This document shows positions 22,425 through 29,535 of a stretch of 34,071 nucleotides of DNA, one piece after another. The position numbers were made by a program, and so were the translations under genes. The DNA is from Streptomyces albus subsp. chlorinus (GTDB taxonomy: Bacteria > Actinomycetota > Actinomycetes > Streptomycetales > Streptomycetaceae). The notes under the pieces were generated by a model. That model did not search any database, was not told the DNA's origin, and worked only from the letters and a program-made list of their open reading frames with translations. The first letter of the stretch is position 1. Each line of letters opens with the position of its first letter. Where the stretch lies: positions 6,008,748-6,042,818 of the forward strand of contig NZ_VJOK01000001.1 of assembly GCF_013302895.1 (NCBI RefSeq), written 5' to 3'.

Positions 22425-23789
22425 CTAGAAGTCCCAGCCCTCGTCGTCGGCCGCCGCGGCCACCGGCGTGTCCGCGTCCGCGAACGCCTCGCCCGCCATG
22501 CCCGCGGTGAGGGTGGTGCCGTCGGCCGGGTCGATGAGGAGGAAGGAGCCGGTACGGCGGGAGCGGTGGTACGGGTCGAGGGGGAGGGGCTCGGCGGTCC
22601 GCAGGGTGACGCGGCCGATGTCGTTGGCCGCCAGCCGGCCGGGCGCCGGGTGCTGGGAGAGGTCGTCCAGGGTCAGCCGCGAGGGGATGTCCTTGACGAG
22701 GGCCTTGACGGTGCGGGTGGTGTGCTTGAGCAGCACCCGGTCGCCGGGCTGGAGCGGCCTGTCGTGGAGGTGGCAGACGGTGGCGGTCACCTCCTGGGTG
22801 GGGGACAGGTCCGCGTCGGCGGGGGCGATCAGGTCGCCGCGGGAGATGTCGAGGTCGTCGGCCAGCCGGAGGGTGACCGACTGGGGTGCCCAGGCCAGGT
22901 CCACGGACTGGCCGAGCGCGTCGATGGCCTCGATGGTGCTGCCGCGGCCCGAGGGGTGCACGGTGACGCGGTCGCCGACGCGCAGCACACCGGAGGCCAC
23001 CTGGCCCGCGTAGCCGCGGTAGTCGGGGTGGGCGGCGGTCCTGGGCCTGATCACGTACTGGACGGGGAAGCGGGCCGGGTCGTCGGTGGGGTCGTGGGTG
23101 ACCGGGACCGTCTCCAGGTGCTCCAGGACGGTGGGGCCGCTGTACCAGTCCATGTGCGCCGAGGGCGCCACCACGTTGTCGCCCTCCAGCGCGGAGATCG
23201 GGATGGCGGTCACCTCCGGCACGCCCAGCGACGTGGCGTAGGTGCCGAACTCCTCGGCGATCTCGGCGAAGACCGGTTCCTCGTAGCCGACCAGGTCCAT
23301 CTTGTTGACCGCCAGCACCACGTGCGGCACCCGCAGCAGCGCGGCCACGGCGGCGTGCCGGCGCGTCTGCTCCACCACCCCGTTGCGGGCGTCCACCAGC
23401 ACGACGGCCAGCTCGGCGGTGGAGGCGCCGGTGACCATGTTGCGGGTGTACTGCACATGGCCCGGGGTGTCGGCGAGGATGAACCGGCGCCGGGGCGTGG
23501 CGAAGTAGCGGTAGGCCACGTCGATGGTGATGCCCTGCTCGCGCTCGGCGCGCAGGCCGTCGGTCAGCAGAGCCAGGTCGGGCGCCTTCTGGCCGCGCTC
23601 CTGCGAGGCGCGCGAGACGGCCTCCAACTGGTCGCTCAGCACCGACTTGGAGTCGTGCAGCAGTCGGCCGACCAGCGTGGACTTCCCGTCGTCGACACTG
23701 CCCGCGGTGGCGAAGCGCAGCAACGCCGTGGGAGCAGCCACGGCGGTGGCCGCCGTCTCCGGCGCTCCGTTGCCCAGGGTCTCGGTCAT
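22425..23789 (-). CDS. cysN: Sulfate adenylyltransferase subunit 1 (GTPase)
   Basis: CysN is the GTPase subunit that drives CysD to form APS from sulfate and ATP. The protein has 454 residues and an EF-Tu-like architecture: G1 GSVDDGKST (30-38), switch I region ITIDVAYRYF, G3 DTPGHVQYTRNM, G4 NKMD and G5-like ISALEGDNV, then two beta-barrel domains. FATAGSVDDGKSTLVGRLLHDSK is the CysN signature. There is no C-terminal APS kinase fusion, in line with the separate cysC gene. The ATG at 23789 follows the cysD stop by 2 nt, which implies coupled translation of the two subunits. Confidence 0.95.
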   Translation of the reverse strand: MTETLGNGAPETAATAVAAPTALLRFATAGSVDDGKSTLVGRLLHDSKSVLSDQLEAVSRASQERGQKAPDLALLTDGLRAEREQGITIDVAYRYFATPRRRFILADTPGHVQYTRNMVTGASTAELAVVLVDARNGVVEQTRRHAAVAALLRVPHVVLAVNKMDLVGYEEPVFAEIAEEFGTYATSLGVPEVTAIPISALEGDNVVAPSAHMDWYSGPTVLEHLETVPVTHDPTDDPARFPVQYVIRPRTAAHPDYRGYAGQVASGVLRVGDRVTVHPSGRGSTIEAIDALGQSVDLAWAPQSVTLRLADDLDISRGDLIAPADADLSPTQEVTATVCHLHDRPLQPGDRVLLKHTTRTVKALVKDIPSRLTLDDLSQHPAPGRLAANDIGRVTLRTAEPLPLDPYHRSRRTGSFLLIDPADGTTLTAGMAGEAFADADTPVAAAADDEGWDF

Positions 23790-23791
23790 GA

Positions 23792-24739
23792 TCAGAAGTA
23801 GCCTTCCCGCTTGCGGTCTTCCATCGCGGCCTCGGAGAGCTTGTCGTCGGCCCGGGTCGCCCCGCGCTCGGTCAGCCGGGAGGCGGCGATCTCCGCGATC
23901 ACCTTCTCGACCGTGTCCGCGTCCGAGTCGACGGCGCCGGTGCAGGACATGTCGCCCACGGTGCGGTAGCGCACCTGGCGCCGCTCCAGGCGCTCCCCGT
24001 CCCCGGGGCCGCCCCACTCGCCGGGTGCCAGCCACATCCCGGAGCGGGAGAAGACCTCGCGCTCGTGGGCGTAGTAGATGGCGGGAAGCTCGATCTTCTC
24101 CCGCGCGATGTACTGCCACACGTCCAGTTCGGTCCAGTTGGAGAGCGGGAAGACCCGTACGTGCTCGCCCGGCGCGTGCCGGCCGTTGTAGAGCTGCCAC
24201 AGCTCGGGGCGCTGGCGGCGCGGGTCCCAGCCGCCGAACTCGTCCCGCAGCGAGAAGACCCGCTCCTTGGCCCGCGCCTTCTCCTCGTCCCGGCGCCCGC
24301 CGCCGAAGACGGCGTCGAACCGGTTCTTCGAGATGGCCTCCAGCAGCGGCACCGTCTGCAGCGGGTTGCGGGTGCCGTCGGGACGCTCGCGCAGGGTGCC
24401 GGCGTCGATGTACTCCTGCACCAGCGCCACGTGCAGCCGCAGCCCGTGCTCGGCCACCGTGCGGTCCCGGAACTCCAGCACCTCCGGGAAGTTGTGCCCG
24501 GTGTCCACGTGCAGCAGCCCGAACGGCAGCGGCGCGGGGTGGAACGCCTTGAGCGCCAGGTGCAGCATGACGATGGAGTCCTTGCCCCCGGAGAAGAGGA
24601 TCACCGGGCGCTCGAACTCCCCGGCCACCTCCCGGAAGACGTGCACGGCCTCCGACTCCAGCGCGTCCAGGTGCGAGAGCGCGAACGGGCCGGCCGTCTC
24701 CTCCCGTGCGTCCTCCTGCGCGGTCACCACCGTGGTCAC
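23792..24739 (-). CDS. cysD: Sulfate adenylyltransferase subunit 2
   Basis: CysD catalyses the adenylyl transfer to sulfate. It has 315 residues and belongs to the PP-loop (adenine nucleotide alpha-hydrolase) superfamily, with FSGGKDSIV (P-loop SGGKDS at 50-55), LLHVDTGHNFPEVLEFRD, VFGGGRRDEEKARAKER, FPLSNWTELDVWQYI and, at the end, GATRADDKLSEAAMEDRKREGYF, the standard CysD C-terminus. The start is the GTG at 24739, which overlaps the cysC stop (GTGA); the longer reading frame upstream is the antisense shadow of cysC. Forms the heterodimer with CysN, encoded immediately downstream. Confidence 0.96.
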   Translation of the reverse strand: MTTVVTAQEDAREETAGPFALSHLDALESEAVHVFREVAGEFERPVILFSGGKDSIVMLHLALKAFHPAPLPFGLLHVDTGHNFPEVLEFRDRTVAEHGLRLHVALVQEYIDAGTLRERPDGTRNPLQTVPLLEAISKNRFDAVFGGGRRDEEKARAKERVFSLRDEFGGWDPRRQRPELWQLYNGRHAPGEHVRVFPLSNWTELDVWQYIAREKIELPAIYYAHEREVFSRSGMWLAPGEWGGPGDGERLERRQVRYRTVGDMSCTGAVDSDADTVEKVIAEIAASRLTERGATRADDKLSEAAMEDRKREGYF

Positions 24740-25272
24740 AGCAGTCCCCTCTCCCTCAGCAGCGTGTGCAGCTTGGTGGCCGACTCCTCGACGCTCTGGC
24801 CGTGGGTCTCCAGTCGCAGATCCGGGTCCTCGGGCTCCTCGTACGGGTCGTCCACCCCGGTCAGCCCCGTCAGTTCGCCCGCGGCCTGCTTCGCGTACAG
24901 GCCCTTCACATCCCGCTGGGAGCACACCTCGACGGGGGTCGCGACGTGCACCTCCAGATACGGGGTGCCCTCGGCCTGGTGCCGCTTGCGGACGGCCTCG
25001 CGGCTGTCGGCGTACGGGGCGATGACCGGCACCAGAGCGAACACGCCGTGCGAGGCGAGGAGTTCGGCGACGAAGCCGATCCGCCGCACGTTGGTGTCCC
25101 GGTCGGCGCGGGAGAAGCCCAGCCCCGCGCTCAGGAAGGTGCGGATCTCGTCCCCGTCCAGCACCTCGGCCCGCCGCCCCTCGCCGCGCAGCCGCTCGGC
25201 CAGTGCCGTGGCGAGGGTGGTCTTGCCCGCGCTCGGCAGGCCGGTCAGCCACACGGTGGCGCCGCTCGTCAT
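24736..25272 (-). CDS. cysC: Adenylylsulfate kinase
   Basis: APS kinase phosphorylates APS to PAPS. The protein is 178 residues, the size of a stand-alone CysC. Walker A is GLPSAGKTT (11-19), and LDGDEIRTFLSAGLGFSRADRDTNVRRIGFVA is the family fingerprint. APYADSREAVRKRH and YLEVHVATPVEVCSQRDVKGLYAKQAAGEL follow as expected. The ATG at 25272 gives the canonical ATVWLTGLPSAGKTT start. It lies 62 nt after cysH and overlaps cysD by 4 nt. Since CysH of this cluster has iron-sulfur cysteines of the APS type, CysC may supply PAPS for sulfotransferases as well as, or rather than, reduction. Confidence 0.96.
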   Translation of the reverse strand: MTSGATVWLTGLPSAGKTTLATALAERLRGEGRRAEVLDGDEIRTFLSAGLGFSRADRDTNVRRIGFVAELLASHGVFALVPVIAPYADSREAVRKRHQAEGTPYLEVHVATPVEVCSQRDVKGLYAKQAAGELTGLTGVDDPYEEPEDPDLRLETHGQSVEESATKLHTLLRERGLL

Positions 25273-25334
25273 CGTCTCCCTCGTCTCCCGTCCGCTCTCC
25301 GAGGTCCCCTCACGCCTCTTCCTTCCCCCGGCTG

Positions 25335-26051
25335 TCACAGGTGCAGTCCGCACTCGGTCTTGCCCCGGCCGGCCCAGCGCCCGGCACGCGCGTCCTCGCC
25401 CGGCCGTATCCGGCGGGTGCACGGGGCGCAGCCGACGGAGGCGTAGCCGTCGGTCAGCAGCGGGTTGGTCAGCACCCCGTTCTCGGCGATGTAGCGGTCC
25501 ACGTCCTGCTGGCTCCAGCGGGCGATGGGGGAGACCTTGACCTTCTGCCGCTTCTCGTCCCAGCCGACGACCGGGGTGTTCGCGCGGGTGGGCGACTCGT
25601 CGCGGCGCAGCCCGGTGGCCCAGGCGTCGTAGGCGCGCAGCCCCTCCTCCAGCGGCTGCACCTTGCGCAGCGCGCAGCACAGGTCGGGGTCCCGGTCGTG
25701 CAGCTTGGGGCCGTACTGGGCGTCCTGCTGCTCGACGGACTGGCGGGGCGTGAGGGTGACGACCTCCACGTCCATCACGGCCTGGACGGCGTCGCGGGTG
25801 CCGAGGGTCTCCGGGAAGTGGTAGCCGGTGTCGAGGAAGACCACGCGGACGCCCGGGAAGACACGGGAGGCCAGGTGCGCGACGACGGCGTCCTCCATGG
25901 AGGAGGTGACGCAGAAGCGGTGCCCGAACGTGTCGGCCGCCCAGCGCAGCACGTCCCGTGCGTCCGCCTCCTCGAAGTCCCGGCCCGCCCGCTCGGCCAG
26001 CGACTTGAGCTCTTCGGGGGAGCGCTGCCGCGCTATGTGTGCCGTGCTCAT
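25335..26051 (-). CDS. cysH: Phosphoadenylyl/adenylyl-sulfate reductase
   Basis: CysH reduces activated sulfate to sulfite with thioredoxin as donor. It has 238 residues, with CVTSSMEDAVVAHLASRVFPG at the P-loop position and VVFLDTGYHFPETLGTRDAV. It carries both cysteine pairs of a [4Fe-4S] cluster: Cys125-Cys126 (DLCCALRKVQPL) and Cys208-x2-Cys211 (VGCAPCTR). The catalytic Cys234 is in ECGLHL at the C-terminus. The cluster cysteines are those of APS reductases; E. coli-type PAPS reductases lack them. The ATG at 26051 overlaps the stop of the small zinc-ribbon gene (ATGA), so the two are coupled. Confidence 0.95.
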   Translation of the reverse strand: MSTAHIARQRSPEELKSLAERAGRDFEEADARDVLRWAADTFGHRFCVTSSMEDAVVAHLASRVFPGVRVVFLDTGYHFPETLGTRDAVQAVMDVEVVTLTPRQSVEQQDAQYGPKLHDRDPDLCCALRKVQPLEEGLRAYDAWATGLRRDESPTRANTPVVGWDEKRQKVKVSPIARWSQQDVDRYIAENGVLTNPLLTDGYASVGCAPCTRRIRPGEDARAGRWAGRGKTECGLHL

Positions 26052-26233
26052 GGGGTGGGGTCCTCTCCGTTCGAGTGTGCCGACCGCAGCCCGGAGGCGA
26101 GCAGCCCGAGGAACGTCAGCCGGAACGCCCGGTTGCAGGCCCGGCACTCCCAGGCGCCGGGGCCCGCCTCGTTCGGGCGCAGGTCCTCGTCGCCGCAGTA
26201 CGGGCAGTGGAACGGCGCGGCGCGCTCACTCAC
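26048..26233 (-). CDS. Small zinc-ribbon protein of the cys operon
   Basis: This is a 61-residue cytosolic protein of unknown function. Two pairs, Cys10-x2-Cys13 (HCPYCG) and Cys30-x2-Cys33 (ECRACN), form a zinc- or iron-binding ribbon, followed by a hydrophobic amphipathic stretch, FRLTFLGLLASGL. The start is GTG 26233 with GGAGGGAGG upstream. It is 22 nt after the sulfite reductase and overlaps cysH by 4 nt. From memory, a small gene sits at this place in other Streptomyces cys operons. It could be a rubredoxin-like electron carrier for CysI or a metal chaperone; this is a guess from position. Confidence 0.85.
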   Translation of the reverse strand: MSERAAPFHCPYCGDEDLRPNEAGPGAWECRACNRAFRLTFLGLLASGLRSAHSNGEDPTP

Positions 26234-26255
26234 CGGGTTCCTCCCTCCACCGCGC

Positions 26256-27950
26256 TCACTTGAGATCGCCCTCGTCGGCCCGCGCGGCCCACTGGGCGAA
26301 GCGTTCGCCGTCCTCGCGCTGCTCCTGGAAGGCGCGCAGCACACGTTCGATGTAGTCGGGAAGTTCGTCGGCGGTCACCTTCAGACCGCGCACCTTGCGG
26401 CCGAAGCCCGGCTCCAGGCCCAGGGAGCCGCCCAGGTGCACCTGGAAGCCCTCCACCTGGTTGCCGTCCGCGTCGGTGACCAGCTGCCCCTTCAGGCCGA
26501 TGTCCGCGACCTGGATGCGGGCGCAGGAGTTGGGGCAGCCGTTGAGGTTGATGGTCACAGGCTGGTCGAAGTCGGGGAGCCTGCGCTCCAGTTCGTCGAT
26601 GAGCCAGGAGCCGCGGCCCTTGGTCTCGACGATGGCCAGCTTGCAGAACTCGATGCCGGTGCAGGCCATGGTGCCGCGCCGGAAGACCGACGGCCGGGTG
26701 GTCAGGTCGAGCGCCTCCAGGCCCTCGGTCAGCGAGGCGACCTGGTCCTCCTCGACGTCGAGCACGATCATCTTCTGCTCGACGGTGGTGCGTACCCGCC
26801 CGGAGCCGTGCGCCTCCGCGAGGTCCGCGATCTTACTGAGGGTCGTACCGTCCACGCGGCCCACGCGCGGGGCGAAGCCGATGTAGTAGCGGCCGTCCTT
26901 CTGCCGGTGGACGCCGATGTGGTCGCGCCACTGCCGCGGCGGCTGCGCCGGCGCCGGACCGTCGATCATCGTGCGGCCCAGGTACTCGTCCTCCAGCACC
27001 TGCCGGAACTTCGCCGCGCCCCAGTCCGCGACCAGGAACTTCAGCCGGGCGCGGTTGCGCAGCCGCCGGTACCCGTAGTCGCGGAAGATGCCCGTGACGC
27101 CCTCGTGGACGTCGGCGACCTCATCCAGCGGCACCCAGGCGCCCAGCCGGACGCCCAGCTTCGGGTTGGTGGACAGCGCGCCGCCCACCCACACGTCGAA
27201 ACCGGGGCCGTGCTCGGGGTGGTCGACACCCACGAACGCCACATCGTTGATCTCGTGCGCGACGTCCAGCAGCGGCGACCCGGAGACCGCCGTCTTGAAC
27301 TTGCGGGGCAGGTTCGAATAGGCCGGGTTGCCGACGACGCGGCGGTTGATCTCCTCGATGGCGGGGGTGCCGTCGATGATCTCGTCCACGGCGATACCGG
27401 CGACGGGCGAGCCGAGGATCACGCGCGGGGTGTCGCCGCAGGCCTCGGTGGTGGACAGCCCCACGCCCTCCAGCCGCCGCCAGATCTCGGGCATGTCCTC
27501 GATGCGGATCCAGTGGAACTGCACGTTCTGCCGGTCGGTGATGTCGGCGGTGCCGCGCGCGAACTCCTGGGAGATGTCCCCGATGACGCGCAGCTGCCCG
27601 GTGGTCAGCCGCCCGCCGTCGATGCGCACCCGCAGCATGAAGTACGTGTCGTCCAGCTCCTCCGGCTCCAGCACCGCGGTCTTGCCGCCGCTGATCCCGG
27701 GCTTGCGCTGGGTGTAGAGGCCCCACCAGCGCATCCGGCCGCGCAGGTCCGCGCCGTCGATGGAGTCGAACCCGCGGTGGGCGTAGATCGTCTCAATGCG
27801 TGTCCGCACATTGAGACCGTCGTCGTCCTTCTTGGTCTGCTCGTTGCCGTTGAGCGGCGTGAAGTGACCAGCGGCCCACTGCCCTTCGCCGCGGTGGCGT
27901 CCCGCCTTGCGGCGGGCGGGGGCTGGGGGGCGCTCGGAGGTGTCGGCCAT
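26256..27950 (-). CDS. cysI: Ferredoxin-dependent assimilatory sulfite reductase
   Basis: This enzyme reduces sulfite to sulfide with six electrons, using siroheme and a [4Fe-4S] cluster. It has 564 residues with two nitrite/sulfite reductase repeats (each a ferredoxin-like half followed by a 4Fe-4S/siroheme domain). Cluster ligands are Cys430 and Cys436 (ACTGIEFC) and Cys472 and Cys476 (NGCPNSC). Tyr79 (WWGLYTQRKPG) and Cys171 (TTEACGDTPR) are 92 residues apart, as in the Tyr-Cys crosslinked pair of the mycobacterial SirA enzyme (inference). It is the sulfite rather than nitrite form by context: cysH, cysDN and the chelatase follow. It is the first structural gene after the leader peptide. 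The ATG at 27950 has GAAGGA upstream. Confidence 0.94.
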   Translation of the reverse strand: MADTSERPPAPARRKAGRHRGEGQWAAGHFTPLNGNEQTKKDDDGLNVRTRIETIYAHRGFDSIDGADLRGRMRWWGLYTQRKPGISGGKTAVLEPEELDDTYFMLRVRIDGGRLTTGQLRVIGDISQEFARGTADITDRQNVQFHWIRIEDMPEIWRRLEGVGLSTTEACGDTPRVILGSPVAGIAVDEIIDGTPAIEEINRRVVGNPAYSNLPRKFKTAVSGSPLLDVAHEINDVAFVGVDHPEHGPGFDVWVGGALSTNPKLGVRLGAWVPLDEVADVHEGVTGIFRDYGYRRLRNRARLKFLVADWGAAKFRQVLEDEYLGRTMIDGPAPAQPPRQWRDHIGVHRQKDGRYYIGFAPRVGRVDGTTLSKIADLAEAHGSGRVRTTVEQKMIVLDVEEDQVASLTEGLEALDLTTRPSVFRRGTMACTGIEFCKLAIVETKGRGSWLIDELERRLPDFDQPVTINLNGCPNSCARIQVADIGLKGQLVTDADGNQVEGFQVHLGGSLGLEPGFGRKVRGLKVTADELPDYIERVLRAFQEQREDGERFAQWAARADEGDLK

Positions 27951-28196
27951 GGCGGAGGATCCTTCGGGCAGGGGACGCGGGCACGCTTCGGGGCGGATGT
28001 CGGTCCGGATCGCGCTCGGGCGGTCGGGCTCCGGTGGCGGTCACCGGACCGCGGACCTGCCTGTACGCGGGGAAGTGGGCGCCGGCTCGGACGGTCCGCC
28101 CGCGACGATGGGGGCGGCGGCCCAGGGCTCGGCGGTGCCGGGTCAGGCGTCAGGGGACGTCAGGAGAACGGCGTCGGAACGGCGGTGCTGTGACTG
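27951..28196 (-). promoter_or_regulatory. Leader region between leader peptide and cysI, candidate attenuator
   Basis: This is 246 nt without a gene. A perfect 7-bp stem, TCCGGTG / CACCGGA (28030-28036 and 28042-28048), has a 5-nt loop and is the clearest hairpin. Near the leader stop there are three GTCAGG repeats (within 28142-28163). Length and placement match the 277-nt region in the sulfonate operon. It has no U tract. A stop or anti-stop structure should lie here if the leader peptide acts by attenuation. Confidence 0.5.
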
Positions 28197-28280
28197 TCAG
28201 CCCGCCGGACAGATGGCGCTGGACACGCGGACGAGGTCGACGTGACGTCGACTCACCAAGGCGATTCCGGCGCGAGACAT
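28197..28280 (-). CDS. Sulfur-operon leader peptide (27 aa)
   Basis: The ORF begins with ATG and reads MSRAGIALVSRRHVDLVRVS then SAICPAG. It is a textbook member of the Streptomyces 'putative leader peptide' family (core RRHVDLxRxSSAIC). The single Cys is residue 24, four codons before the stop. There is no ribosome site; a promoter-like -10 ends 6 nt upstream, so it is probably leaderless. It is the sister of the leader at 12144-12230. It lies 246 nt before cysI. Inferred role: cysteine-responsive cis-acting control of the cys operon. Confidence 0.9.
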   Translation of the reverse strand: MSRAGIALVSRRHVDLVRVSSAICPAG

Positions 28281-28286
28281 GACGGA

Positions 28287-28316
28287 AGCGTTGCACGGCC
28301 GTGAGAGGCGAGTCCA
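28287..28316 (-). promoter_or_regulatory. Promoter of the cys operon and its leader peptide
   Basis: On the minus strand TGGACT (28316-28311) and AACGCT (28292-28287) are separated by exactly 18 nt, with the leader ATG 6 nt further on. The same layout precedes the sulfonate operon leader. The -10 is weak, which fits a promoter that may need an activator. Confidence 0.5.
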
Positions 28317-28321
28317 CTGCT

Positions 28322-28342
28322 ATCCGGATGGTGGACATATGT
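28322..28342. promoter_or_regulatory. Two short palindromes upstream of the cys promoter
   Basis: ATCCGGAT (28322-28329) and ACATATGT (28335-28342) are perfect 8-bp palindromes 5 nt apart, immediately upstream of the -35. ACATATGT is notable in so GC-rich a region. They are candidates for a regulator site; no family is recognised. Confidence 0.35.
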
Positions 28343-28387
28343 GTGTCGCATGGTGGGATGAGTGCGGAGTCGGCGGCTCACCGGCGC

Positions 28388-28936
28388 TCAGTACAACCCG
28401 GCGGCGAGCGCGACCCCGTGCACCGCGAACCCCAGCACGAGAGCGGCCAGGCAGGCCACCGCGCCCCGGCACAGCGTCCGGCCGAGCGCCCGCCACGCCC
28501 CCACGGCCGCGACCTGCCGGCGCGCGGCCCGGGCCGACAGCGCCGTGGCACCGAGCGCTCCTGCCGCGGCCAGCCACACCCCCACCGAGACCGGCCACCC
28601 GCCCTCGAAAGCCGTCCAGGGGCCGAAGGGGCCGGCCGCGACGACCAGCGCGCTCAGCAGCACCCACGGCCACGGCTCGCGCCGCGCCAGCTCGGCGAGG
28701 ACCAGCGCGGGCAGCGCGAGGCACACCGTCGCCACCAGGCACCCCGCGGCGACCAGCGGCGCCCCCACGACCAGCATGACGACCCCGAACGCGAGGCCGC
28801 CGGGGTCGCTGGGGTTCGTGAACGCGGCGGAGGCGAAGACCCACAGCGCCGCACACGCGCACATCAGCGTGACGGTGCCGATCAGTACCGCCCGTCCGAA
28901 GCCGTGCTTGCGCGGCACCGGCCCCCGGCGCGCCAC
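28388..28936 (-). CDS. Membrane protein of unknown function
   Basis: I do not recognise a family. The protein has 182 residues and about five hydrophobic segments: RAVLIGTVTLMCACAALWVFA, GLAFGVVMLVVGAPLVAAG, LVATVCLALPALVLAEL, WVLLSALVVAAGPFG and VSVGVWLAAAGALGATAL, plus a C-terminal one. The start is GTG 28936, 1 nt after the stop of the acetyltransferase gene, so it is surely translated from that message. It has a basic N-terminus (ARRGPVPRKHG). The next gene on this strand is the cys leader, whose promoter lies 70 bp downstream. Confidence 0.75.
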   Translation of the reverse strand: MARRGPVPRKHGFGRAVLIGTVTLMCACAALWVFASAAFTNPSDPGGLAFGVVMLVVGAPLVAAGCLVATVCLALPALVLAELARREPWPWVLLSALVVAAGPFGPWTAFEGGWPVSVGVWLAAAGALGATALSARAARRQVAAVGAWRALGRTLCRGAVACLAALVLGFAVHGVALAAGLY

Positions 28937-28937
28937 C

Positions 28938-29513
28938 TCAGGCGCCGGGCCAGGGGCCCGGGTGGGCCGTCACCGGCTCCCGGGCGCTCTCCTCGCGGTG
29001 GACGCGGAAGCCGCGCCGCTCGTAGTTGGCGCGGGCGTGCCGGCCGTCGCGGGAGCAGGTGTGCAGCCACACGCGGGTGGTCGCCGGGTGACCGTCCCAC
29101 CGCCCGGCCAGGTCCCAGGCGCGGGCGGCACCGACGGAGAGCAGGTGGCCGCCGATGCCCCGTCCCCGGAAGGCGGGCAGCAGCCCGAAGGAGGTGATCT
29201 CCACCGTGCCGGGCTCGCTCGCGCCGTCCAGCTCGACGAACCCGGCCGGGGTGCCGCGCTCGTAGGCGACCCACGTCTCGAACCCCGGACGGTCCAGGAA
29301 GCGTTCCCACTCCTCGTAGGTCCACGGCAGCCGGTCCATCCAGGAGTTGTCCGCGCCGACCGCGGTGTAGAGGAACCGGCTGAACTCCGGGCTGGGCACC
29401 TCGGCCCGCGCCACGGTGACCCCGGCCCGCTCGTCAGGCGTCCGCGCGTGCGACAGGTCGGCGGGCGAGGTCTGCTCCAGGTACCAGGTGATCACGGTCT
29501 CGGTGTCGGCCAT
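28938..29513 (-). CDS. GNAT family N-acetyltransferase
   Basis: This 191-residue protein should transfer an acetyl group from acetyl-CoA to an amine. The GNAT core has GTPAGFVELD, then VEITSFGLLPAFRGRGIGGHLL, the pyrophosphate-binding segment Q/RxxGxG/A at RGRGIGGH, and VWLHTCSRDGRHARANYERRGF near the C-terminus. The substrate is unknown. ATG 29513 is preferred to the TTG at 29525. It follows the ATPase gene by 22 nt and precedes the membrane protein by 1 nt. Confidence 0.85.
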   Translation of the reverse strand: MADTETVITWYLEQTSPADLSHARTPDERAGVTVARAEVPSPEFSRFLYTAVGADNSWMDRLPWTYEEWERFLDRPGFETWVAYERGTPAGFVELDGASEPGTVEITSFGLLPAFRGRGIGGHLLSVGAARAWDLAGRWDGHPATTRVWLHTCSRDGRHARANYERRGFRVHREESAREPVTAHPGPWPGA

Positions 29514-29535
29514 GCCCACAGCCAACCATGCCCGT

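Noticed and set aside
28150..28338. 62-codon minus-strand frame overlapping the cys leader
   Set aside because: It is in a different frame from the conserved leader peptide, starts inside the putative operator and has no recognisable sequence.
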